Assembly: GCA_016185915.1 (NCBI GenBank)
Contig: JACPMP010000004.1
Span: forward strand, 1-7,427
DNA from: Candidatus Woesearchaeota archaeon
GTDB lineage: Archaea; Nanobdellota; Nanobdellia; Woesearchaeales; GW2011-AR4
Length of the DNA: 7,427 nucleotides
Reading direction: 5' to 3'
Shown: positions 1 to 5,630 of the stretch, piece by piece
How the letters are laid out: each line of letters opens with the position of its first letter
How positions within the stretch are numbered: position 1 is the first letter of the stretch
Translations under genes and position numbers: made by a program
The notes under the pieces: generated by a model
Told to the model about the DNA's origin: nothing
What the model saw: the letters and a program-made list of their open reading frames with translations, nothing else
The model's database searches: none

Positions 1-825
1 AACCTAAAATATTATCTAAAAAATAAATTAACAAATAAAGAACTAAAGCTAGTTCCTTCATCATTTGACGTAGTTGGTGATATTCTAATATTTTCAGAAT
101 TTCCGAAAGAATTGGCAAAGAAAGAAAAAATAATTGGGAATACCCTATTGGAAAATTATAACCGCATCAAAACAATCCTCAAAAAAACAAAAAAATATTC
201 TGGAAAGTTCAGGACTCCAAAGTTAAAGGTTATTGCAGGCGAAAAAAGAAAAGAAAGCATATGCAAAGAAAACAATGTTTTTATCAAACTTGATGTCGAA
301 AAGGTTTATTTCTCTCCGAGAATGGCAAGCGAAAGGAAAAGAATTGCTGAATTGATAAAACCAAACGAATCGATTTTGGTCATGTTCTCAGGATGCGCGC
401 CATTTCCATTAGTTATAGCGAAAAACACAAAATGCAAGGAAATATATGGCGTTGAAATTAATCGCATTGCGCATAAATATGCACTTGAAAATGTTAAGAA
501 AAACAAATTAGAAAATAAAATTAGATTATTTTTAGGGGACGTTAAAAGAATAATGCCTAAATTAAATAAAAAATTTGACAGAATTTTGATGCCTTTGCCA
601 AAAGGAGGGGAAAATTTCTTGAACTTAGCTTTAAAATATGCAAAAGCTAAAGGAATTGTTCATTTTTATGATTTTGAGCATGAGAATGAATTTTACAAAA
701 CAGAAGAAAAGGCAAAAAAAGCGTGCAACAGAATAAAGAGGAAATGCGAAATTTTGAATATTGTAAGATGCGGGCAATACTCACCCGGATTTTATAGAGT
801 TTGTGTTGACTTTGAAGTAAATTAA
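1..825 (+). CDS. trm5: tRNA (guanine37-N1)-methyltransferase, Trm5 family, 5' end cut by the window
   Basis: This is a class I SAM-dependent methyltransferase of the archaeal/eukaryotic Trm5 family, which methylates G37 next to the anticodon and so prevents frameshifting. The frame is open from base 1 and gives 274 visible residues. A TTG at 112 is not the real start, because family-typical sequence (SSFDVVGDILIFSEFP) is encoded upstream of it; probably only a few residues are missing. Visible features are the D2-domain motif FSPRMASER (residues about 104-112), the SAM-binding loop MFSGCAPF (about 128-135), the acidic strand end GVEIN (about 150-154), GDV (about 179-181) and the motif IV region MPLPK (about 197-201), followed by GIVHFYDF. 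Many Trm5 proteins have N-L-P at motif IV; here the Asn position is Pro. The gene is the only one on the plus strand in the left part of the window. The family is certain; the exact position methylated is inferred from the family. Confidence 0.87.
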   Translation, partial: NLKYYLKNKLTNKELKLVPSSFDVVGDILIFSEFPKELAKKEKIIGNTLLENYNRIKTILKKTKKYSGKFRTPKLKVIAGEKRKESICKENNVFIKLDVEKVYFSPRMASERKRIAELIKPNESILVMFSGCAPFPLVIAKNTKCKEIYGVEINRIAHKYALENVKKNKLENKIRLFLGDVKRIMPKLNKKFDRILMPLPKGGENFLNLALKYAKAKGIVHFYDFEHENEFYKTEEKAKKACNRIKRKCEILNIVRCGQYSPGFYRVCVDFEVN

Positions 826-867
826 TTTTGATAGAAACCATTAAAAATTCATATTCTTTAGCTATCC

Positions 868-947
868 TGGTGCACGCGATGATTTTCGTGAACACCCTTT
901 GAGGCGAAAGCCAATGAAATGCGGTAGTAACTGCTGAGCGTGTGCCA
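868..947 (+). ncRNA. candidate small structured RNA of unknown class
   Basis: A segment richer in G+C than its surroundings can fold into a closed, branched structure. A 10-bp closing stem pairs 868-877 with 938-947, including two G-U pairs. Inside are a GGC/GCC hairpin with a GAAA tetraloop (903-912) and a 5-bp hairpin with loop AGTA (921-934). Bases GA at 878-879 face GA at 936-937 beside the closing stem, as in tandem sheared G-A pairs. A TATA-like TTAAAAAT lies about 25 bp upstream (841-848) and a T-rich tract follows (949-960), so a transcription unit of about 80-90 nt is possible. It could also be the 3' untranslated region of trm5 or a repeat. The strand is chosen from the promoter and T-tract and is uncertain. 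I do not recognise a known RNA family. Confidence 0.33.
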
Positions 948-948
948 C

Positions 949-960
949 TTTATTTTTTAT
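949..960 (+). terminator. T-rich tract, possible archaeal terminator
   Basis: The tract TTTATTTTTTAT follows directly after the closing stem of the structured segment. Archaeal RNA polymerase ends transcription at oligo-T tracts without needing a hairpin, so this could end the small RNA or the trm5 transcript. In an AT-rich genome such tracts also arise by chance. Confidence 0.3.
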
Positions 961-1070
961 AGCATTAATGAACCAATCCAATAATAAAATAAAAATTCAA
1001 AAAACGAGAGCGACTTTTGGATTTGCAAGCGAAGAAAGTAAACCGCTTCTGATTATTTTATTGAATAATA

Positions 1071-1162
1071 GGCGAGGCAAATTTTAATGAGTGGAATGCG
1101 AGAGCTCGCTCAGCTACCAAAAAATTTGCCGAGCTGTAAAATTTGTCCCGAAAGGGCGGATT
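1071..1162. other. inverted-repeat element with long helix and GAAA hairpin
   Basis: The 10-bp arms GGCAAATTTT (1076-1085) and AAAATTTGCC (1121-1130) are perfect inverted repeats. Outside them GA (1074-1075) faces GA (1131-1132), a tandem sheared G-A arrangement, and the helix continues with 1071-1073 against 1133-1135. Inside is a GCGA/TCGC hairpin (1098-1109). A second hairpin follows at 1140-1162, with CCC-GAAA-GGG at its tip and A-U and G-U pairs below. The pairing is seen directly; its role is unknown. It may be part of a larger RNA together with 868-947, a dispersed intergenic repeat, or a 3' untranslated structure of pan on the other strand. The rest of the gap 826-1239 is AT-rich and featureless apart from two tiny overlapping reading frames described in the findings. 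Confidence 0.4.
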
Positions 1163-1227
1163 GAAAAATTAAACAATTATAAATAAACAAGAATTTGTGA
1201 AGTAGATTGAAGATTTAGATTAAAATC

Positions 1228-1239
1228 AGATAAAAATTT
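1228..1239 (-). terminator. T-rich tract downstream of pan
   Basis: On the minus strand the sequence just after the pan stop codon contains a run of five T within AAAATTTTTATC, the kind of oligo-T signal used for archaeal termination. No hairpin is needed or obvious. Support is weak because of the AT-rich background. Confidence 0.25.
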
Positions 1240-2361
1240 TCACCCAAACATTCCCATATAATCCTCTCCTTCGGCTTTCTCTTCCTGCTTAACCTTATCA
1301 ATAGCTTTCAAGAAATCCTCTTTCGTTACAAATGTTCTATCTGCCCTTATTGCAAAATAGCCAGCTTCTGTGCAAACTGCCTTTATTTCAGCGCCGCTAA
1401 AGCCCTCCATTCTTCTAGTTAACGCATCAAAGTTAATCTTCTTGTCAAAACTCATGTCTTTTGAGTGTATCTTTAATATCTCAAGCCGAGCTTCTAATCT
1501 TCCAGGCCTTATGACAGCAGGGTCAAGAATATCCTTCCTATTAGTCGCACCAATAATTTTAACATTGTCTAACGACTTAAATCCATCCAGCTCAGCAAGC
1601 AGTTGCATAAAAGTTCTGTTGACCTCTCTTTCTCCAGATGTGCCTACTTCAATCCTTTTTGCTGCTAATGCATCAAGTTCGTCAATAAACACGATAGCTG
1701 GCGCTTTCTTTCTTGCATATTCAAAGATTTCCTTCACAAGTTTTGCCCCTTCGCCGATAAATTTTTGCACCAACTCAGAGCCAACAACTTCAATAAAAGT
1801 AGAGTTTGTGGAAGCTGCAACTGCCTTTGCAAGCAATGTCTTGCCTGTTCCGGGTTCTCCATAGAGCAGAACTCCTTTTGGCGGAGTAATTCCTATTTTC
1901 TTGAATAATTCAGGTTTTATTAAAGGCAATTCAACAACTTCTTTTATCTCCTGTATTTGGGTATCTAAGCCGCCAATCTCTTCCCACGGAATTGTGGGCT
2001 TTTCAACAATAACAAACTTTTCAACATTAAAGCGCCTTGTGATCGGCACTTTTCTTATTACAGTGAGGTTTTTCTGCTCGACTAAAACTAAGTCGCCTGA
2101 CCTTAATTTCTCACATTCATTTGATATATTGACAAGAAACTGGTTGCCATTAGGAATCCTTATGATTGATGTATTTCCAAATATTTCTCTGACTTCGCAA
2201 ACCATCAAAGGAGACGCCCTGAACCTCTCAATCTCATCCTTAAGTTTGCTGATTGTTTCCCTAAGAATTCTGTTTTCCTCCTCGTATTGATTTGAGGAAG
2301 TAGAATAACTGTACATTATGCTGTCAATTATGCTTTTTGGCTTTGATTCTTTTGCTGGCAT
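1240..2361 (-). CDS. pan: proteasome-activating nucleotidase (PAN), AAA+ ATPase with an internal deletion
   Basis: This is the hexameric AAA+ unfoldase that feeds proteins into the archaeal 20S proteasome. At 373 residues it is shorter than usual PAN (about 400-430). In order it shows an N-terminal coiled coil (about 23-48), the Pro51 hinge, an OB domain (about 52-108), Walker A GEPGTGKT (168-175), pore loop FIG (201-203), Walker B FIDELD with D227/E228, sensor 1 GATNR with N274, arginine fingers in IRPGR (R285, R288), and sensor 2 with FSGAE (321-325). After RPGR, about 11 residues normally present (the segment like FDRIIEVP of Methanocaldococcus PAN, strand beta5) are missing, leaving RLEARLEI. 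The tail ends MFG, a Phe version of the HbYX proteasome-docking motif. The ATG has no Shine-Dalgarno; a TATA box 28 bp upstream suggests a leaderless message. Family assignment is firm; activity is less so because of the deletion. Confidence 0.93.
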   Translation of the reverse strand: MPAKESKPKSIIDSIMYSYSTSSNQYEEENRILRETISKLKDEIERFRASPLMVCEVREIFGNTSIIRIPNGNQFLVNISNECEKLRSGDLVLVEQKNLTVIRKVPITRRFNVEKFVIVEKPTIPWEEIGGLDTQIQEIKEVVELPLIKPELFKKIGITPPKGVLLYGEPGTGKTLLAKAVAASTNSTFIEVVGSELVQKFIGEGAKLVKEIFEYARKKAPAIVFIDELDALAAKRIEVGTSGEREVNRTFMQLLAELDGFKSLDNVKIIGATNRKDILDPAVIRPGRLEARLEILKIHSKDMSFDKKINFDALTRRMEGFSGAEIKAVCTEAGYFAIRADRTFVTKEDFLKAIDKVKQEEKAEGEDYMGMFG

Positions 2362-2384
2362 TTTGATTTTAAAATAAGAATGAG

Positions 2385-2401
2385 ATATAAAAAGGTTTGT
2401 T
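2385..2401 (-). promoter_or_regulatory. TATA box and BRE-like element of pan
   Basis: On the minus strand TTTTTATAT (2385-2393) is preceded by AACAAACC (2394-2401), a plausible TFB recognition element. The TATA centre is about 28 bp before the pan ATG, so transcription should begin at or within a few bases of the start codon. This fits the absence of a ribosome-binding site. Confidence 0.6.
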
Positions 2402-2421
2402 TTTTATTGAAATAATTCTAA

Positions 2422-2868
2422 TTAAGAAAAGAAAGATTTTACATTTTTATCCGAAGATAAATAACCTCCAATTAGTACATTGATAAATAAAGTAATTAAT
2501 ATGCCTGTAAAATCAAATGGAGTAGAAAATTTACCCATTACTACTGATGTAAGTCCCCGTAATAGTCCAACAGCAGATAATACTATCGTAGCTATTCTTG
2601 CCCATTTCTTACCTTTCCATAAATTAAATGCTACCAAAAATCCAAATACACCACTAATTAATAACAATATAACATAAATGACTATATATGTATCAGAAAA
2701 ACCTATAATTAAAGATATTTCCGGTATTTTTTTTCTAACAACCAATAGAATTAATCCAAAAATAAATATCAAGACTGACCCTACAAAGCCAAGAATAGAA
2801 ATAACTTTAACACCAGTTGGTATCTGCTTAGAGCTAGTCTGTTGCTTTTCTTTAGAAATGTTAATCAC
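2422..2868 (-). CDS. small four-helix membrane protein, function unknown
   Basis: A 148-residue protein with a polar N-terminus (1-17) and four predicted membrane segments: about 20-44, 59-83, 89-110 and 119-138. A basic WKGKKWAR motif (84-91) lies between helices two and three, and the C-terminus is short and polar. The opening pattern PTGVKVISILGF and the GKKWARIATIVLS segment resemble small four-helix membrane proteins of unknown function common in archaea; I cannot name the exact family. The start is GTG: an in-frame TAA lies upstream and no ATG or TTG intervenes. A perfect TATA box sits about 27 bp before this GTG, which supports the start and a leaderless transcript. It has its own promoter between the peptidases and pan, so a shared role with them is not shown. 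Confidence 0.75.
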   Translation of the reverse strand: MINISKEKQQTSSKQIPTGVKVISILGFVGSVLIFIFGLILLVVRKKIPEISLIIGFSDTYIVIYVILLLISGVFGFLVAFNLWKGKKWARIATIVLSAVGLLRGLTSVVMGKFSTPFDFTGILITLFINVLIGGYLSSDKNVKSFFS

Positions 2869-2891
2869 TATATTACTACCAAGACAATTTC

Positions 2892-2899
2892 TATATAAA
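2892..2899 (-). promoter_or_regulatory. TATA box of the four-helix membrane protein gene
   Basis: The minus strand reads TTTATATA, a textbook archaeal box A, centred about 27 bp upstream of the GTG start at 2868. That spacing places transcription initiation at the start codon and supports the GTG choice. It lies just beyond the stop codon of the short aminopeptidase gene. Confidence 0.6.
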
Positions 2900-2909
2900 T
2901 ATTACGATT

Positions 2910-3851
2910 TTATATTAAATTTCCATCATCCATTATCAAGACACTATCACAATAAATCGTCGGCTTCTTAATAACAACATCAACATGAAATGGAACATCA
3001 ATCTTGCCGCCAAAATGCTTGTTGTTGCCAAAAGCTATGTGGCATGTTCCGGCAACTTTTTCATCTTCCAGAACATTGCCAGTTATTTTTGCCTTATAGT
3101 TAGTGCCAATTCCAAGCTCAGCAACATTTTTGTAAAGTTTATTTTTTAATAGTTTTTTAAATTGTTTCGCAATTTTTCCATCACTTATATAATCAATAAA
3201 ACCATTTTTGATTTTTATTTCTATTTCTTTATCAATTTTGCCTAAACCGCCAACACTAGCATCAACTATAATTGTTCCATTTGCCTTGCCTTCCAAAGGA
3301 GCAATAAATATTTCTCCAGCAGGAAGGTTTCCAAAAGCTCCATTTTTTATGTAGATTCCATCATCGCTTATCCATTTTCTCCCTTTAGTGTAGAATTCCA
3401 CATTCGTCCCTTTTTTAGTCGTAATTTTTATTTTATTTTTATTTTTTAATTTTTTAATGAGTTTTTCGTTAATGGTTCTTATTTTATTGAAATTTATATC
3501 TAATGCCCTTTTCATCATATCAACTGTTATTCCAGGCATGCTTGCAATTCTTGCCCCTTTTTTGCTCGCATTTTTTCTTGCTCTTGTATGGCTCAATGAT
3601 TTTGTTGTCGGCATTAAAATAACATTATGTCTTAGCATTTCATCAGAAACATGTTTTGGTGGTTCTGCTCCATGTGCTTTGGGTATTGAAGTTAGAATTA
3701 ATTTTGACTTATTCGTGATTCTCAATGCGTTTTTATAGAGAATTCCGCCAATTGATTTTAATTTTTTGTCTGTTATAATTAAACAGCTTTCATAACTCTT
3801 TAAATTCATGCAATCTTTGAGAATTATTTGACAAGATTGGTCAATTGACAT
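2910..3851 (-). CDS. M29-like metallo-aminopeptidase, short form
   Basis: A 313-residue cytoplasmic protein resembling the M29 (AmpS/aminopeptidase T, COG2309) family, which removes N-terminal residues using two metal ions. Numbered from an upstream TTG at 3884 (11 residues earlier), the likely metal and catalytic positions are E191 in PAGEIF, E256 in AELGIGTN, E275 and H282 in EDEKVAGTCHIAFG, and H300/D302 in PFHVD. The first half (about 12-140) is a less conserved N-terminal domain. I chose the ATG at 3851 because MSIDQSCQIILKDC looks like the normal family start; the TTG would add 11 poorly fitting residues. It follows the long M29-like gene after about 39 bp, which contains TATA-like sequences (near 3876-3882 and 3888-3895), so it may be in an operon or have its own promoter. 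Shorter than classical M29 enzymes (about 370-410 residues). Substrate preference cannot be read from sequence. Confidence 0.8.
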   Translation of the reverse strand: MSIDQSCQIILKDCMNLKSYESCLIITDKKLKSIGGILYKNALRITNKSKLILTSIPKAHGAEPPKHVSDEMLRHNVILMPTTKSLSHTRARKNASKKGARIASMPGITVDMMKRALDINFNKIRTINEKLIKKLKNKNKIKITTKKGTNVEFYTKGRKWISDDGIYIKNGAFGNLPAGEIFIAPLEGKANGTIIVDASVGGLGKIDKEIEIKIKNGFIDYISDGKIAKQFKKLLKNKLYKNVAELGIGTNYKAKITGNVLEDEKVAGTCHIAFGNNKHFGGKIDVPFHVDVVIKKPTIYCDSVLIMDDGNLI

Positions 3852-3890
3852 TTTTAAATTAAAATCTTGATTTGAATAAAACAATTATTT

Positions 3891-4868
3891 TTATACCGCA
3901 AACTCCCCATCCTTTAAAATCCAATGCTTATCTCCTTCTTTATCAACTCCAAAAACATCAAGCTTTTGCCTCGGCGCGTTAAAAACTATATCCATGTGGT
4001 ATTCTGTGCTTCTGTCCGGCTCAAAGCCAGAGCCAAGGGCGATATGCATCATCCTTGCTATTTTCTCATTGACAATCAAATACTCGCATAATCTTGCTTT
4101 TGGATTTGTATTAATTGCAAATTCTCCAACTCTTTCAAAATTTCTCTTCTTTAGATCAATGATTTCCTGAGGCAAACTTTTGTTTTTTTCAGCTTCAAGC
4201 AATAATTTCATCGCATCATTTTTTCTTTTATTTATTTTTTCTATGATATCTTTTGGACCATCAATTATTTTATAGCTATCATCATAGCATTCAACAACTA
4301 ATGCGTTTTTTTCGTCTAATGGGTAGCTTTGGTCAACATGAACAACAACATCCCCAACAAAAATTCCTTTGATGTATTCTGGCGTTGTAAATGCCTCTCC
4401 TCCTGGAATGTTGCCCATGCATCCTGCCTTTATACCAGTCATTTCAAAATAAGTTTTATTGATTTTTTCTCTTACATCTGTATCAGAGCGCCTAACCCAT
4501 CTCCTTGTTCCATCTTTTTTTACTAATCCAACCTCGAGTTTTGTGGCATATTTTTCCTTTAATTTGCCTTCAACATAAATGGCATCACATTTGTCCATAA
4601 TATCCTTTATCTTCTGGTTTCTTGCTCTTATATCACTCCAATCAACTAAGTTTGTTTCAATAAATATATCAATCGGTATTGTTTCTGTAAAAGCAACCCT
4701 TGCTAATGGATCTCTTTCTTCATATTTTGTTTGTGGATAAAAATCAAGTTTGTAAACCATTTGAGCTGGAGTCTGCCATCTTGTTTTCTTGTTTAATGAA
4801 GGATATCCCATTATTTCTCCAAAAAGATGCTTGCCAGGATAACCCTTGGGGTTTACAGAGAATGTCAA
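3891..4868 (-). CDS. fragment 3: C-terminal M29-like catalytic domain
   Basis: A 325-residue frame from a TTG at 4868, but the frame stays open to about 4946 and the upstream residues continue the protein sensibly, so the TTG is not a convincing start. It contains the whole putative metal site: E158 in IPGGEAF, E249 in GEFAINTN, E268 and H275 in the NEKI/MHIALG motif, and H291/D293 in YHMD. These match the short paralogue downstream motif by motif. If translated alone it might keep the metal site but would lack the N-terminal domains. Confidence 0.7.
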   Translation of the reverse strand: MTFSVNPKGYPGKHLFGEIMGYPSLNKKTRWQTPAQMVYKLDFYPQTKYEERDPLARVAFTETIPIDIFIETNLVDWSDIRARNQKIKDIMDKCDAIYVEGKLKEKYATKLEVGLVKKDGTRRWVRRSDTDVREKINKTYFEMTGIKAGCMGNIPGGEAFTTPEYIKGIFVGDVVVHVDQSYPLDEKNALVVECYDDSYKIIDGPKDIIEKINKRKNDAMKLLLEAEKNKSLPQEIIDLKKRNFERVGEFAINTNPKARLCEYLIVNEKIARMMHIALGSGFEPDRSTEYHMDIVFNAPRQKLDVFGVDKEGDKHWILKDGEFAV

Positions 4869-4894
4869 ATCTATTGGCTTAATTCTGTTAAGCT

Positions 4895-5197
4895 TTAATA
4901 ATTCTGATAATTTTTTGTACTTCTTGAATACCTCTTCGCTCTTAATTCAGAAATTCTTTCACTTTTCTCAAGCATGGAGCTTCTAAAAGTATAAGCGCTC
5001 ATTATTGGCTCTGCTACTTTCTTGGCAGCTTGAGTCATAGCCCATATTATTGAATAAGAATCAAGATAGTCTTCTAAAGGATGTCCAATCAAATATTGAG
5101 TAGGTATCAGCGTGAAGCCAATACCTGCCCTTTCACCTTTTTTTAGAGCATAAACATCTCGCCAAAGAACTTCTGAAGTTTTAATTAACTCTTCCAT
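4895..5197 (-). CDS. fragment 2: middle part of the long M29-like protein
   Basis: A 100-residue frame whose first in-frame ATG (5197) lies inside the overlap with fragment 1. The ATG probably reflects an internal Met or the frame break rather than a real start. Residues 1-85 look like conserved protein. The last 15 or so are a low-complexity run (RYSRSTKNYQNY) that looks like out-of-frame translation; the sensible continuation, EEVFKKYKKLSELL, is in the next frame. Confidence 0.5.
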   Translation of the reverse strand: MEELIKTSEVLWRDVYALKKGERAGIGFTLIPTQYLIGHPLEDYLDSYSIIWAMTQAAKKVAEPIMSAYTFRSSMLEKSERISELRAKRYSRSTKNYQNY

Positions 5198-5613
5198 TCT
5201 GTATGATATGGAAGCCCTAAAGAACCTTCAAATCTTTCTTGCTTGGCTTCAAGAAAAACATCTGGCCCTGCAAAAATTTTTTCAAATTCGCCGTTTGCTT
5301 TTTTGTCTACTTCATTAATAAATCCTATTAAAGCATTTGTTTTATCATTTTTAACTCTATTTTTGTATTCTTCAAAGATTTTCCACACATCTTTTAAGGC
5401 ATCTAAGGCATCTGATTTATTATTTATTCCAATACAACTTATATCAGCTTCGAGCTCATGCAAAGCTCTTGAGAGAGGAGCCATAGAATAGAACGCTTCT
5501 TTGTTGTTTATATCAAAAACTATGAAAAAATTTTCCCCTTTAGAAAATTTTTTTTTAATTATATTTTTATAATCTTCAACAGCAGAATTAAAAGTATCTT
5601 CATTATATTTCAT
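5185..5613 (-). CDS. fragment 1: N-terminal domain of the long M29-like protein
   Basis: A 142-residue frame beginning with ATG, without a visible ribosome-binding site. It has alternating helix and strand patterns (GENFFIVFDINN, then HELEADISCIGI), typical of a Rossmann-like alpha/beta domain. The stop at 5185 falls just after HTEWKS, overlapping the next fragment by 13 bases. Alone it carries none of the M29 metal ligands, so it is unlikely to be an enzyme by itself. Confidence 0.6.
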   Translation of the reverse strand: MKYNEDTFNSAVEDYKNIIKKKFSKGENFFIVFDINNKEAFYSMAPLSRALHELEADISCIGINNKSDALDALKDVWKIFEEYKNRVKNDKTNALIGFINEVDKKANGEFEKIFAGPDVFLEAKQERFEGSLGLPYHTEWKS

Positions 5614-5630
5614 TTTGACATATAAAAATT

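Larger units (their letters stand above)
3891..5613 (-). pseudogene. long M29-like aminopeptidase interrupted by two frame breaks
   Basis: Three consecutive minus-strand frames (5613-5185, 5197-4895, 4946-3891) read as one protein if one base is restored near 5190 and one near 4937. The joined product would be about 574 residues. Sense continues across both joints: HTEWK into ELIKTSEVLW, and SELRA into EEVFKKYKKLSELL. The C-terminal part carries the M29-like signature, at joined positions about E407 (PGGEAF), E498 (GEFAINTN), E517 and H524 (NEKIARMMHIALG), and H540/D542 (YHMD). The N-terminal part looks like an alpha/beta domain that I do not recognise; the total is longer than classical M29 enzymes. 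It starts 17 bp after the M24 peptidase stop and lies upstream of a shorter paralogue, suggesting one peptidase operon. The fragments lack other decay, so either the damage is recent or the sequence has two one-base errors. Confidence 0.75.

Noticed and set aside
112..825. TTG at 112 as the start of the Trm5-like gene
   Set aside because: The frame is open upstream to base 1 and encodes family-typical sequence, so the true start is outside the window.
876..937. Box C/D guide RNA reading of 868-947 (GCGATGA as box C, CTGA as box D)
   Set aside because: Box C has a mismatch, no good C'/D' pair is found at archaeal spacing, and the three-base bulge needed for a kink-turn would break the well-paired closing stem.
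826..1239. tRNA, 5S rRNA, SRP RNA or RNase P RNA in the long gap
   Set aside because: I looked for a T-arm, the SRP helix 8 core and the RNase P conserved regions on both strands and found none convincing; a covariance search would settle this.
1370..1864. 164-codon plus-strand frame opposite pan
   Set aside because: It is antisense to the conserved ATPase core, with serine-rich composition typical of a shadow frame and no recognisable domain.
4895..5197. Programmed -1 ribosomal frameshifting joining the three aminopeptidase fragments
   Set aside because: Neither junction has a classical slippery heptamer or an obvious following pseudoknot; two successive programmed shifts in one gene would be exceptional.
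5620..5628. TTTTTATAT (minus strand) as promoter of the long aminopeptidase
   Set aside because: It is identical to the pan TATA box, but its centre is only about 11 bp before the ATG. Initiation would fall inside the gene, and no alternative start codon lies near.
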